The notes: a model not told the origin generated them from the letters alone. A stretch of DNA of 64,000 nt from Copromyces sp. CBS 386.78 (GCA_030685235.1 MU839215.1:1-64000); one strand, 5' to 3'; shown: positions 23,393 to 35,540, counted from the stretch's first letter. A program made the numbers and translations.

Positions 23393-26300
23393 CACCCCCA
23401 CAGACCTAACAAGAACTAAAGTAAATAATCTATATACATATAAACTATTACGACTCCTTCTTCTTAGTATTTAGCCAGGGGATTTCCCTCTTCGTAAAGC
23501 CCAATATTTTTACAAATTTTCCATACTTATCCGCTTTCAGGGGTTTCGTCAAACTATCCGCTACTATATCAATACTAAGGATATAAATAACTTCAAACCT
23601 TCTCTATTCTATCTATTCTATAGCCTATTTTAACCGTATATCGATATAATAATTCCTTCTAGGGATTCTAAGAGCCGTAATTCTTACGTTAGTACTATCT
23701 ATAAAAAGGATTCGCTACGGTTATATTATACCTAATTCCTCTAGTATCTTATTTACTTAATTAATTAATTTAGTTATTAAGATTAAATTGGTAAATTCTA
23801 CTTCTATTATACTTAGAGTAACGAAAACCTATTTCTTTAATTTCCAAAATACTAGACTAATTGTAACGAAAATAATATAGCTAATTATACTATACCTTAT
23901 TACGATATCGTCTATATATAAGGTATTTACGTAAGTCCTAAAATTGAAGTCTAGTTACTATAGAAACGAAAAGCCTCCTAACAATAGTCCTAAATCTAGG
24001 TTGTTTACTAAATATCTAAAGAGATAGCGCATTACATAGTTGTAATAATCTATTAGCTTAGCGTTACCCTCATATAGCTTGTTAACTATATATATAATAT
24101 CGGGACGAAAACCTATAAACGTATAATTAAAGGAACTAATCTTTTTAATATAAAGTTTTTAAATCTCTAGCATCTCGATAGCTAGCGTACCCCTATAAAT
24201 TTTATAGTCTAATAGCTATAGAATATTAGCACTTTTTAAACTATCGTACTCGAACTTCTTAATAATTATTTATATATATCGCTATTAAAATATAAAGACT
24301 GTATATTCTTATCTATTTCGAATAATATCGTAACCTAAAAACGTTCTAACCTCACCTATAGATTTCAATTTAAATCTAAATTTCAACTAGTTAATAATAT
24401 CTTTAATATCCTTATTCTTTTATATTACAAAAAAAAAATCGTTAACGTAAAATATTATCAACGCTCCTCTAACCTTATTAATAAAAAGACAAGTATCTAT
24501 ACCCAATATTAAAAAACCCAATTGTAATAAAATAGGATTTATAGTATTAAACTAATATAGAGGGCTCCGTCTCAACCTATATAAAGCTCTACGTAATAAA
24601 TACACCTTCTAAGGATCCTCTATCAAACCTATTAATTATTCAACGTAATATCTTTTCCCTTCTAGAATTGAAGCATTAAAAAAGGCTATATTAAAATCGA
24701 ACTACTAGCAATCCAAATCGTAAATAGCCATATAAACCAAAAAAATTCGAAGGCTCGTACTATTAGCCACTACAATATAAACGTCTTCGATATTCCATAA
24801 ATCTTCCTATTCCTTATTACCGCAAACTACCTATCGTACCCTAGCCTCGTATTATTAAGTAAAAAAGTTAAATTTCTCGTTATATACCTATTTTCCAAGT
24901 AGGACATCCATATCGGTAGTTTTTTATACTAAATTCCATACCTCTTAATCTTTTAATACTTTTACCTACTTTTTCATAGCCGGAAACCAATATATATTAA
25001 AGTTTAAGAGCTTTTTAACTTATTTATAATTTTTAGGGATAATTCGTTCGGTATTAATATAAGTATTAATTTCCTTTAGTACCTTTATAGTTTTAAAGTA
25101 CTAAATAAATAGTAATTTAATTAACCGGTTAGGTTCTATCGTTCTATAATAGAATAATAGTTTACCTAATTCATTTATTATCCTTTTATTACCGTATTTA
25201 TACCCTTCTAATTTCTTAACTTTAACTCTCTTTAAACAACCTTCTCGTACCTCTAAAGGAATAGAATTATTCCTCATAATTTCAACCGCGGGCTCTAAAG
25301 AAGGTTAATCGTTTAAAAGAGGTACTAAAAGGGTAAAGGGTACTTATATAGCAACTAGAATAGTAGGGTTAAATAAAAGTAGTATTAGAAATACTAACGG
25401 TACTGGTACCGGTACTGGAAGTATTATTAATATAAGTATTAGAAATAGAAGTATTTATTAAAACTCTATATTTATAGGGGTTTAGAGAAGTTTAAAGGTT
25501 AATAAAAATATAAACTTTTTAAATAAGTTCGGCATTTTAATACTACTGCGTTAGGAAGGGGTAAAAATCATTGCGTTATCTGTAGTCGTATTTCTAAATT
25601 TCGAAAATTTATTAAATCCGTTAAAGGATTATAATCTGTTAAAGGATTGTAATCTATTAAGTAGGCTATCCTTTAGTAGGATAGTATCCTCCTTATTTAA
25701 ATTATAGAAATCTATTATTTATTCTTCCTATTCCTCCTCTTCCTTAATAAATTATAGCGGCTAGTTTTATTATAAATCTTAAATTAAGGGTATTAATAAT
25801 AGCGCCGGTATTAATAATAAGGTAGGGTAGTAATGTAATATTTCGAAAACCGCGGGAGGAGGCTTAAGTTAAAACTACTATTTAATTTCCACCGGTTATA
25901 ATACTATTAACTATCGCGTTATACCCGTTACCCTAATTATTACCTCCTTCTTTTATTCCGCTACGTCTTCTATTTTTTAAATACTATAATCTTCGAAGAC
26001 TACTGTATATTAAGGCTTATCCTCTCTTTCTTTATCCTTATCTTCGTTATCCTTCTCTATAAATTTAACCGTGCTCGCTCAAATTATTTCGTAAAATTTT
26101 AGATCGTATAGCTAGTAAATACGGCCGTATTCGTTACCGTAGTTGAAAAGGTAAACTTTGCATACTTATAGTATAAATTTATCGCTTTACTCGCATTTTT
26201 AAGGTTTAATATAGTAGTAAGCAGTATACTAATACTTTTATAAATATTTGAAGTAGGGTTTCCTCTAGTCTATAAAATTATTAATGTAAATATACAAAAG

Positions 26301-27806
26301 TTTATAAAGATTTATTTTATTTAGATTTACTTTAGTCGGTAATAAATTTATAATTCTAATAATTATATCTATTACGAAAGGCTAGAGAACTATAGGAATT
26401 TTATTCTTTTAAATAATAATTCTAATCTTTATTATAATTAACCTTCCTATTAATTTAGTTAGGCCGTTTATTTATAGTATATAGGGTATTATTTTCCAAA
26501 TTTCAATACCTTCTTACTTTGCTTATTTATTTAGTTTAGAATTCTTAAACTCTATTATCGCCATTCCAAATTCTAGACCACTATTAAGACTGATAATACA
26601 AACTTTTAAACCGGTTTATAACTCTACGAATCTCTTCTATTCGGTTAATGCCTTAAAGGCATTACTTTTATTAATTACGAAACGTACCCATCTATAAACT
26701 ATAACTATATAGGTAAAGTATACGATGTATCTAATACCTATATAGCTAAGCTAATTATAATTAGTAACGTCTACCCGCATATATTATAGTACCTTAATTA
26801 CTATAATACCGTAAATTACCTTAGGTATTTTATTTATTATTTTCGATATATTGCAAGCCTTACAATTATCCTCCTCCTATTTAAATATAAGGATACTTAT
26901 TTTCTAATAGGCTTCAATAACCTATTATTTTCTAACGTATATTAATCGTTTATACATCGTTCTATATATTATCGAAGCTATTAAGGCTTTAGGAAATTCT
27001 CGACTCTAATCGAAATTATTAAGGGGTATAGTAAGTAAGGTAGGGACGTTACCAACCCAATTATACTATATAGTATATTTACCATACATAATCTAATTAT
27101 TTTTCATTATCTACTCTATACTATTATCGAGAAGACTAATAAATATAATAAAATTAGTTAGAACGTTAAGGCAGAACTATATATCCTTAATTATTACCCT
27201 TATTGTACTGTAATTTATTAGCATTGTTAATTCTACTGTACCCTTATAGTACAAATATATAGAATTACCATTACTTATAACGTATTCAAAAAGTTCGCTT
27301 AATAGGTATATATCTATAAACTATTTAAAATAATTAAATATACTAGTAGCACATCCAAAGTCGTAGAAAACCTTATTACGTATATTATCGTTATTAATAT
27401 TATTTATTAATTGTACCTTGAAAGCCTATTGGATTTTAACGTTTGTATTAGCTATAAGCTCTACTAAAAATCCTAATTATCAAAATCAAAATTATTATAA
27501 CTTAATACTATAAAATTATTAACGCTACTGTATAGAAGGGAACTCTTTAAAGAAGGATAAGTAAAGCTATTATTCGTATTAACCGTAATTATAACTATAC
27601 TAAACTTTACTTCTATTAACTCTTTCTTTTTCTTTTAATTATTTAATACCTTCTCCGGGTTACATATCTAGCAATTTAGGGTCTTAGGGTTCCTATAATA
27701 ACCGTAATCAAAGTATTTATATCTTTTCGTAATATTTCTACTATACGTAGAACACTTCTCTATCTCTCTCTTCTTCTTATTCTTATTATCATTATTACCT
27801 TTATCG

Positions 27807-27839
<33 letters not shown>

Positions 27840-28616
27840 GTATTATTAACTTAAATAGAGACGTTAAGGGTTAGATTCCGCTTCTCGCTATTACTAATAG
27901 TACTAAGCTTACCTAGAAATACTAAGGGAACCAATTTCTTTATTTCTATATCTATAGTCCAAAGGCGGGCTTCGATAGGGTATTAAGTTCTAACTATATT
28001 AAATAAAATGACTATTTCGAAATCCTCGTCGATAAAGAAGTTAGTTTCCGTTATATATTTATAATAAATGTTATATTATTATAAAAATAATTCTATAGTA
28101 TCGAAAGACTATTTTTTTAATAATAAATATTCTGAAAATATATCCGCTCTAACCTTATCGGTAACCTTTATAATAGCTTTCTAAACTAATTAATAATAAT
28201 AGCTAAGGTCCTTATCTCGCGGATTCCACCCATTAATCTATAGGGTTATCCTAATATTCTCTACTTTTAAAGTATTATAAATAGCGGCAATTATTCTAGC
28301 TCTATTAAATTGCTATACTTCGTACTCCTTCGACGTTTTATCGTCTAGTTCTAATTTATCTTTTAAACTAAAAATATAATTTATAAAGTTAGCGTAATTT
28401 AGAACGACCTAAAGAATTACCTCCCAATTACCCAAATTCTTTTCGCCTTTTAATTGTATAAAGGTTACCGTATCAGCTAAATTATTATTTAAAACTATAG
28501 CTAATAGAATAAATAATTATATTAATTTATTAGAGGAAGATTAATTGTAATTATCGTCTTAGTAAATAATCCTTATAAGGGTATTAGGGTACTAAAAAGT
28601 TCGTTTAATTTAGAAG

Positions 28617-28764
28617 GGTTTATTAAAGCGTAAATCGCTTCGTTAATTTTAAAAGGTTATTAAAGCGTAAATCGCTTCGCTAACTTTAATAGGTTGTTAG
28701 GGCGTAAATCGCATCGCTAACTTAAAGGGTTGTTAAAGCGTAAATCGCATCGCTAACTTAATAG
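28617..28764. repeat. Four-copy tandem repeat in the Copia F leader
   Basis: Four consecutive units of 36-38 bp start at 28617, 28655, 28692 and 28728. Each contains aagcgtaaatcgc or ggcgtaaatcgc followed by a ttcgctaac-like segment. They lie between the 5' LTR and gag of the minus-strand element, in the leader. Confidence 0.85.
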
Positions 28765-28817
28765 GGTTTCTATTAGGAGGTCGCGTTGGTTAGTATTACG
28801 ATAGAGAGCTCATAACT

Positions 28818-29052
28818 TATAAAATAAATTACGAAAGATAATAAAAATAATAATAATATTAATTGAGAGATCTAACTAACTAAAGCTGGAGGGGATCACC
28901 AGCTATATAGAGCTGATAATAAAGAGGAAGGTCTACAAAGGAGGGGATTCTGGGAGGTGCCAAATCCGCTATCAAAGAGGGTTACAGGGCAAAGAGCCCT
29001 ACAGCGCAAAGGACTAGCGGTCTATGCAGCAAACGCCCAGAGTCTTCTCACA
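28818..29052 (-). repeat. 5' LTR of Copia F
   Basis: The 235-bp partner LTR has the inner edge mutated (aaataaatt for agatggatc) and the outer edge intact, ending in agtcttctcaca. On the complement it begins TGTGAGAAGA. Confidence 0.9.
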
Positions 29053-29057
29053 ATATA

Positions 29058-29459
29058 TCTTGATAACGACTCGATATAATCATTTCATCAGACAAAAGAC
29101 ATGGGACAGACAACTGATTGCTCCATCCTACCACTGCTTATTGGTATCTTATCTCGTGAAATCATGCTGGGTATCATAACGCTGGAACGCCCTTCCTTCA
29201 ACAAAAGAAATTTTCTCGTGCCCAAGTCTCTTTCCTTCTACTCTCGGCAACCGCTTTGCTGCTTGACGTCACGTCCACAGCCGCCCTTTCCCTCCCAACT
29301 CCTCCGCTGCCTGCCTGCTGCCGGACTACTGCCACGACGGACCCCTTAGTTCGGGCCCTCAGACGACGGAGCTCTCGAACGGCGGAGGCCCTCGGGTGAA
29401 GGGGCTCGGGCGCTCTCTGTAGCGGCTGTGGCTATCATCAGACCTGGGTTAGCTTCCAC
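29058..29459. other. Intergenic sequence downstream of the small hypothetical gene
   Basis: Ordinary composition. A + ORF at 29101-29349 is low-complexity (Pro/Leu/Ser-rich) and shows no coding features. No RNA gene or repeat was seen. Confidence 0.4.
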
Positions 29460-29972
29460 TCAACAACAACACCCGACACGATGACAACAATGTGGATACT
29501 GCAGGGGGCGGTTCTCCTGGGCCAGGGGCAGCGGCTCGCTGCTGGCCGCCACTGCCGCCAACGTGTCCAACCTCGCCGGTGCAGAGGAAGCGAGGCGGCC
29601 GTGGCCAGTGGTGCCGCTGATGGTACCGATGGGGATGTTGCCCCTGGTGTTGGTGTTGGTGGTGGCCGTGGTGTTCGTGGTGGTTTGCGGGTTGTTGCTA
29701 CCACCAGCAACAGGACCAAACGATACCGGGCGCGCGCCGGGCAAAGGCTGGTAATTGCGCTGCCACTGAAGTGGCAGCGTGCCTGGCACGTTACCGGGGA
29801 CGTTGCCCCAGAGGCCAAACTCTCCGAAGCCAGCGCGGAGGAGGATGAGGGAGTTTGCCGCCTCGAGGTCTTCCTCACGGCGGCGTTGCTCCTCTTTCTC
29901 ACGGAGGAGTCGCTCTCTGCGGCGCTGTTGCGCGGCGTCGTAGAGTCTTTTATGCGGGCAACCCGAACTCAT
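29460..29972 (-). CDS. Hypothetical low-complexity protein, 170 aa
   Basis: The ORF begins MSSGCPHKRLYDAAQQ and has a highly charged helical segment at residues 14-38 (RRRERLLREKEEQRRREEDL), then EAANSLILLRAG. A Gly/Asn/Thr-rich middle (about 78-112, runs of TTTNTTATTNTNT) and an Ala/Ser-rich tail follow. The bases before the ATG read CACCAACCAACCAAG on the coding strand, a CA-rich leader of the kind common before fungal start codons, which is why this strand was chosen over the overlapping 192-codon + ORF. No domain was recognised. The tail GCCC-stop is unusual, and a 3' intron or a different end cannot be excluded. Confidence 0.5.
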   Translation of the reverse strand: MSSGCPHKRLYDAAQQRRRERLLREKEEQRRREEDLEAANSLILLRAGFGEFGLWGNVPGNVPGTLPLQWQRNYQPLPGARPVSFGPVAGGSNNPQTTTNTTATTNTNTRGNIPIGTISGTTGHGRLASSAPARLDTLAAVAASSEPLPLAQENRPLQYPHCCHRVGCCC

Positions 29973-31147
29973 CTTGGTTGGTTGGTGACGGTTGTGGTTG
30001 TGGTTGTGTTTTTGGTGAGTGAGTTTGGGAGGGTTGAGTTTGGAACTTTGGATGGGTGATTTTCAGGGTGGGTTTTTATAAAGGCGAAATTGTTGTGTGC
30101 CAGCCAGGCGGTCACCAACTGTTCTGCCAAGGGCAAGTCAAAACCAGATGAGGAAGTGAAGGGAAGAGAGGCAGACAGGACGATGTCGTCTATGCACGGA
30201 CGGCTCAACTTCATCTGAAGACGGGGAGGGTTGTGACCTAATGACTGCCTCCCGCTCCTTCCTCCGATGATGTTCAAACGGACGGAGCGCAAATTCGTTG
30301 TGAGTGACCCTTGCCTGTAGTGGCATGAGGCTCGGACACTTTCCCTCCGCTCCTTCCTCAAACTGCACTCGCCAATACTCTGCCTGAACCCCTGGAGAAA
30401 GAACCACCGAGTGTCCAGTCTGTTGGATATCACGTGTTATTGGTAAGTACACAATGCAGGTGTAGTGAAGAAGGGAAGGAGCTCAAAGGGCATGCTGGAA
30501 GAGCCAGGTCGTCCCTTATATAAGATGAACTGCAAGCACGAAGGGGAACTGAACGAATACAGGAAGGGTCTTGATATTTATATCAAGCACGAGAGATTGC
30601 TCAAGAGCGAGTGACGCGGAAATGTGACTTGTTGTGTGTATACCTCTAGACAATGTCAAACATGGAAACTCTTCATCGAAGTCTGTCACCTCCATCATCC
30701 TTCAAACTTGTCGTCATTCACAACTTTTTTCCCCCCGTGACCCTGTGTTGTCGCAAATTCCTAGCTTCTCCTCCTTCGACAGCCCACAACACCACAACCT
30801 ACAACCTTCCATTGCACCTGTGCAGCATTCAATTGCTTATTCCTGGTAGCTTTTTCTCAAATTCGCCTATTCCCATCACCGATTGCACACCACAACATCG
30901 AGAATGCCCCGTCGTGACAAACGGCATAAATGTTAGAGCCACACGCTCTGTTTATCGTTTCCGTATCTAGATTCCCGTTCCTAATGACTAGCTCTACACA
31001 CCCTTTGGTTTGAGCTTGAAGACAATGAGCTCCTTCTAATGGAGTCATATATCTCAATGTCAGCAAACGCTTTGCTCAAGCTCAGCAAACAACCTTCACT
31101 GACTCGCGTTGGTGTCACAATTCGCCAGCTCTGGTAAAGCATCATCC
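29973..31147. other. Intergenic region with only weak ORFs
   Basis: Ordinary composition. Several overlapping ORFs of 60-154 codons occur on both strands (for example 29969-30433 minus and 30653-30970 plus), but none has a recognisable domain, consistent splice sites or biased codon use. It probably holds the promoter of the 29460-29972 gene (GT-rich tracts at 29990-30015 on the + strand) and the 3' flank of the next gene. Confidence 0.4.
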
Positions 31148-32801
31148 CTAGTGCTCATCCTGTGACCCTTCCGCGCCCATCTTCAACTTCTCAATCGCCT
31201 CCTCCAACTCCTGAACCTTCCCATCCATCTTCCCATTCAAGATATGAACCCTCTCGTCCAAGCTCTGGTTGAGTGTCAGATGACTCCTCTCCAGATCCGC
31301 AATCCTGCTCATCATCTGCTGCATCGTGAGCTCATTCTTCAGGACGATGGATTGCAAGGCAACGGCATGCTGCCTCACCCAGACGATGGATCGCCCGGCG
31401 TTTTCGAAGTCATGAGCCAAGCGGCGGTGTTTCTCCAGAAGTGCCTGAAGCTCCCTGTCTGTGTCCATCGCAATCTCCTGGTACACCATCGCCCTGTGCT
31501 GCTCGTCTTCCATGCTCTTGATCAGCAAGTCTTGCTCCCACTTCATGAGGCGCTCACCGCGGCTCTCGGCCAGCACCAATTCCTTGAAGAGGCCGAAGCG
31601 CATTCTGCTGGGCATCCTTCTCCAGGCCGTCATGTGGTTTTCGTGGAGGCCCTGGAGAGCGTTTTTGAGACGCTCTCGCCGGGGAACAGGCTTGGGCAGA
31701 ATCGGGACTGGGTCGCGGTTGGGGCCAGGACGAGGGTCAACGGGATAATGGCCGTGATGGGGACAAGAAGAAGAGGTCTTGGGAGGAACACGGGGACCGG
31801 TGCCCTTCGGAAAGTGACCGTGGAATTTATCTGGCTGGCCGAGGGGGTGCATGCTGGCGCCGACGGTAGCAGACCTTTTGTCTCGGACGGCAGGGTTCTG
31901 CCTGCCGTTGTTGATGTAGTGGTCTTGCGGCTGCACAAGACTTTGGCTCCGGTTGTGACCAAGAGGGCTGGCCTTCCGCTTCTTCGACGGGGACTCTGTC
32001 GGGACGACACTCCCCTTCTTGCGGCCGGGCTTGAAGGGGCCGGTGCGACGGGAACCGGAGCTGGGTTCAACAGGGTTTGTAAGGCCTGCTGTGGGAGATG
32101 CCTTTGGTGAGGCCGCGGGACTGGACATGAAGACATCCAGAGGGGGATGGTTGTCTTGACCGGCTGGTAAGTTGTCCACGACGGGACCTACGGGAGGATC
32201 CGAGTACCTCTGCTCCTGTTGAGGTGGATATCGAGACCCAGAGTCATAAGCCAGTCGCTGTGCCTGGAATTGGGCATTTGCTAGTCCCTCTGAATCTAGG
32301 TTAGCTGCTAATCCGTCATCCTGCGACGCTCTAAGCCGAGGGTCAATGGCATCTTCGGGGATGCCAAAATCCATGGCTGGCACGTTGTTGTTGTTGTTTG
32401 TAGCATCCAGCACGGGAAACTGAGCCTGGCCGGGTTGATTCTGATCCGCGAAGGGGTTGCGGAACGGGTTCTGATCCTTGACTTCAGGGCCGGCTTGGCC
32501 AGGCGCATAGTTCATGTTGAGCATATTCATGCCGAAGCGCTTTCCGTGGCAACTGGTTAGCTTGCGTCTCTGGCGCTTGACAGCGGAAATGAACACGTAC
32601 CTGCTCATTATTACCGAAATCGACGTTCATGTTGTTCACAGCATGATGGTTTTGCGCCATGAAATAAGAATCATAGTCGAAGAAATGGTCCAGCTCTGCA
32701 CCTCCGATGCGGGCACCGTTCGGCTCGCCTGGCTGGGGCTGGTAGAAAGCCTCCTGAGGTTCGGTTCCCTCAGGGCCTTTCTGATTATTCTGGTCTCCCA
32801 T
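31148..32801 (-). CDS. Hypothetical coiled-coil protein, two exons, about 530 aa
   Basis: Exon 1 runs 32801-32601 (67 codons, MGDQNNQKGP to FGNNEQ) and exon 2 runs 32539-31148 (463 codons plus TAG). The 61-nt intron starts GTACGT, has a CTAAC branch-like site and ends AAAG. Splicing after codon 67 restores the long downstream frame exactly. The protein is acidic and Gln/Pro-rich at the N-terminus, has NPFRNPFADQNQPG repeats near residue 95, and a basic stretch PSKKRKASP that could be a nuclear localisation signal. The C-terminal part is charged and helical (RRERLKNALQGLHENH onward), with a final coiled coil of roughly 80 residues (ADLERSHL, QELEEAIEKLK). No named family was recognised; it is likely a nuclear or scaffold protein. 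Confidence 0.75.
32540..32600 (-). other. Spliceosomal intron of the coiled-coil gene
   Basis: It has GTACGT at the donor (complement of 32595-32600), an internal GCTAAC branch-like sequence about 20 nt before the acceptor, and AAG at the acceptor. The length of 61 nt and phase 0 fit a filamentous ascomycete intron. Confidence 0.75.
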
Positions 32802-33304
32802 ACCTCTACTATCTTCGTTGAAGTGAACGAGACTTTCTTCTGTGTGCGCTCTGGATTTGCTTTGAGAGCCATATATAAGGCAATCTCTGGTCTAGCCCGC
32901 TGATTCCGGTGCTGTGCTTCTTGAAGGAAAGAAAGAGATGCTGTGCGGTTTCGTGAAAGTTCGAGGTTGACCTTGAAGTGATTGTAGAAATATGTGTGGT
33001 GCAGACCTACATTATTGAGCAAAAATGTGGGACATTACGAGTGAATGGTTGCCATGACCGCTCCCACAATTGGGGCAAGACAGCGCACAATTGAAACGGC
33101 GTGCCCCTGGGTGATAGATGTGGATTCAAGCTGTCCGCTGTCGAAGCGGCCAGCTGGGTCCAAGTTCATGATGTTGGACGAAGCATCCAGAATAATATTT
33201 TCGTCAACATGGGACGGAAGTTGATTGTCCTATGTGCCCCTTTCACCGGAACCAAGGCATCAGCGGGAAGACGAAATGCAGAATCACTCTGACAGGATGG
33301 CCTG

Positions 33305-33751
33305 TCAAGGACCTTTCCATGTTTTGTTCATCACTCCCCCGTATCCAGGACCGAAGCCGTCAACCTCAAAGGCCTCAAGGTTTAAATCGCTTAGCGAGCT
33401 GCTTGAAGTTCCCAATGCATCCTCATAGTTGCCATGGGTACTCATTTGCTGCTGAGCGTTGAAGTTGAAGTTCATGGAGCCATTGCTGGCGCCAGGGTGA
33501 ACGCAGCCCTGCTGCCAGTTCATGCGGGGGTGTTTGGGATGATGCATGACCTGTCTTCCCAAAGATGCCGGTCGTGATTTTGAAGTTAATAAAGTGAACG
33601 CAGGAAATGAAGTACGAAGGTTTGACGATGAATTTGACTTACTGGGTGGAAGACAGTAAGATGGTTGGGAACAGTTGCTGTTTTTTTCAGATTCATCCAT
33701 CCTAGAGTGACACAATGGTGAGGCGACAGTCTGCTTAATTCTTTCACCCAA
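33305..33751 (-). CDS. Doubtful hypothetical ORF, 148 codons
   Basis: The C-terminal half reads as protein-like, acidic and Ser/Gln/Asn-rich (MNFNFNAQQQMSTHGNYEDA, then SSSLSDLNLEAFEVDGFGPG). A GTAAGT at about 33648 on the coding strand followed by a possible acceptor near 33558 would shift the frame if used, so the gene structure is unsettled; the real start may be MNWQQG near 33520. No domain was recognised. It may be a small gene with an unrecognised upstream exon. Confidence 0.35.
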   Translation of the reverse strand: MGERIKQTVASPLCHSRMDESEKNSNCSQPSYCLPPSKSNSSSNLRTSFPAFTLLTSKSRPASLGRQVMHHPKHPRMNWQQGCVHPGASNGSMNFNFNAQQQMSTHGNYEDALGTSSSSLSDLNLEAFEVDGFGPGYGGVMNKTWKGP

Positions 33752-34349
33752 ACCTCCTTGAGGTAAGATATTGTAAAGCGGGGAGGCAAATGGTGGACTG
33801 TTCCTCCAGAACCTTTATGTTTAACAGAACCTTTATGTTTACCATCACATTTGGGCACTCGAAGGTAAATCAGGGGCAGGGACGGTAACGTACCTATCCT
33901 TGGATGGCCCATATTTACCGTCCGGACTGCAGAAGCTTTAGAGTATCAAGGAGGAAGTCCAGTGCAAAGTTAGTTGCAGGTCAATAACGCATGGTAAGGC
34001 CATCACTTACATGGGGGTTAGAAGGAAGGTCTAGTAGAGGGGACCGTAGGTTAAATAATGTTGATCCAGATTGACAAAGCGAGGAGGTCAAGCCATTATC
34101 CTTTAAAGCCAGGAGAGCCATTGATATTCATTGTTTTGGATGATCCTAAACAAACAAGACTGAATGAGATGGATAACACCAGCCAAGTAGAAAATCGCAG
34201 CGAGGAATGGTGCGAAAAAAAGCTCGTTCACTGGCAAGCAAGTTCCACCACGCACCTGGATAAATGGAACAAAATGGAACTTGAATGAACAAAAGGGAAA
34301 AAAAGGCCTTGAGGATGAGAATATGACATCTGAAGTAAAGAAAAGGTTC
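33752..34349. other. Intergenic sequence between the doubtful ORF and tRNA-Glu
   Basis: Ordinary composition. The short ORF at 34058-34288 is not convincing. A short direct repeat (aacctttatgtt twice near 33810-33840) was seen, and nothing else. Confidence 0.4.
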
Positions 34350-34354
34350 AAAAA
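34350..34354 (-). terminator. RNA polymerase III terminator of tRNA-Glu
   Basis: Five Ts on the coding strand lie about 12 nt past the tRNA 3' end, the usual Pol III stop signal. Confidence 0.6.
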
Positions 34355-34365
34355 GATGTTTGAGA

Positions 34366-34457
34366 CTCGGATACCGGGAGTCGAACCCGGGGCTGTTGAG
34401 AGAGCAGTCACTCCTGAGAAGTGAGAGTCAACGATGTTACCGCTACACCATACCCGA
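34366..34457 (-). tRNA. tRNA-Glu (anticodon CTC) with a 21-nt intron
   Basis: The coding strand folds as follows: acceptor TCGGGTA pairs with TATCCGA, with discriminator G. The D-arm is GTGTAGCGGTAACAT, the anticodon stem GTTGA/TCAAC, and the T-arm CCGGG TTCGACT CCCGG. The anticodon CTC lies at 34425-34423. The intron (34401-34421) sits one base 3' of the anticodon, the canonical eukaryotic nuclear position, and contains a GAG that can pair with the anticodon. The mature length is about 71 nt. D-arm and 3' end sequences resemble yeast tRNA-Glu. A 143-codon minus ORF spanning it is not a gene. Confidence 0.93.
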
Positions 34458-34692
34458 TTGAACTGATATGGTCCGATTTTGATGAAAGCGGGTCCAAAGC
34501 GAGTTCTTATCAGGTTAAAGATGCTGTAATTCAATCGGTTTTTGTTTCCAATCTCAGTCGCAAAACTCCGAGTTTCTGTTCAGGAATTGTTTTTGTAATT
34601 GTTGCATCTGTCACATGGAACGATGCAGTTGAGCGGCCGCTTGACTTTGGTTTTCTAATGCACTCACGACGTGCATTCGCTGGACGTGGACA

Positions 34693-34992
34693 TCAAACTG
34701 TTGGGAGACGATGCTTGTATTTCGGGATCTGTAACGCATGAGACTTCAGACATTTTCCCATGATCCGCCGTGCTTGCTTCTCGTCTCGCAATGTCCCCCA
34801 CATGCCGAGCAGGTACCGCTGCCAGAAACAGTTCTTGACCACGTTTTTTATGATGATCTTCCGCCTATCATCGGCCGGATCGACGTTAGAAGACAGCTCC
34901 GGAGCAATTGCTCCTTGTCTTGTCCCAGAATACACTAGGTACCCGTGGTTCTCTCCGAGAAGCAGCCGCAAGTGCAAGTAAAGGTGACGCAA
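34693..34992 (-). CDS. Doubtful hypothetical ORF, 99 codons
   Basis: The translation from about residue 37 (VDPADDRRKIIIKNVVKNCF) is helix-like and basic, but the frame is short and overlaps two equally long + ORFs. No splice sites or domain were recognised. It could be the remnant of an older gene. Sequence on both sides (34458-34692 and 34993-35470) shows nothing else. Confidence 0.2.
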   Translation of the reverse strand: MRHLYLHLRLLLGENHGYLVYSGTRQGAIAPELSSNVDPADDRRKIIIKNVVKNCFWQRYLLGMWGTLRDEKQARRIMGKCLKSHALQIPKYKHRLPTV

Positions 34993-35474
34993 ATTTAGAC
35001 GTATTAATCGGGGATGACACCCGCCGTCAAATGAAAGACGTCATTTATTTTACCCCACTCATGTCACGGCTTTGTTAGTGGCCGCCTTGAGCCTTAGCTC
35101 TAACGGCTAACCAACGGGGTGACAGAAACAACAACACCACGTTCTTCAACTTCCGGAACTCGCAAGCACATCCCAACATCGCCCTCGGCGTACCTTGCTC
35201 GGTGTCCAATTCAACCAATCGGATCTGTCTTTTTCTGTTGTTAATAATGAATCGTGACTTCACGAGTCCCCCACACGGGCGACGCTCCCATCGAGGAGTC
35301 GAGTGCTTCGAGTCTGGAGGCATGGCAATGATCAACACTCCAACAGACCTCCAGCATGAGAGATGCGGCACTCCTCACACGGGACCAGTAGCAGAAACAG
35401 CACCAAGCTCAGCACTTACGTCAAGATGCGAAGACCGCAGGTGTGCAGACGAGCTTGTGGCTGACTCGCCGATG

Positions 35475-35540
35475 GTATAAAGTGACAACCTAGCTGATAC
35501 TGGGAAACCTGTGTTCTCACCTTCCTCCCCTCTCACGTTT
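35475..35540 (+). promoter_or_regulatory. Core promoter and CT-rich leader of the catalase gene
   Basis: A TATAAAG sequence lies at about 35476-35482, 80 bp before the ATG. It is followed by a pyrimidine-rich tract (cttcctcccctctcac, about 35520-35537) of the kind found near fungal transcription starts. The start context is tccaaccATGtc. Confidence 0.5.

Larger units (their letters stand above)
23158..29052 (-). mobile_element. Complete Ty1/Copia LTR retrotransposon F (RIP-inactivated)
   Basis: The element is 5895 bp with two 235-bp LTRs (23158-23392 and 28818-29052) and target duplication ATATA (23153-23157 and 29053-29057). Minus orientation is shown by a purine tract next to the left LTR (GGGGGTG on the complement, from 23393). 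RT (Y-V-N-D at 24438-24449) is followed toward lower coordinates by the RNase H end: KHIDIR-like NYYIDIRLKQ, then ADSLTKPL at 23538-23561. RT next to RNase H at the 3' end is the Copia order. A gag-like Cys/His segment lies near 27650-27760. The frames are full of RIP stops. It splits the gene island. Confidence 0.93.

Noticed and set aside
29481..30059. 192-codon + ORF opposite the 170-aa gene
   Set aside because: Arg/Gly/Val-rich shadow. The minus strand has the better start context and a plausible charged helical N-terminus.
31244..32110. 288-codon + ORF opposite the coiled-coil gene
   Set aside because: Shadow of the two-exon minus-strand gene, which has splice signals and a coiled coil.
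34103..34534. 143-codon minus-strand ORF
   Set aside because: It runs through the tRNA-Glu gene and its promoter and terminator; no coding feature.
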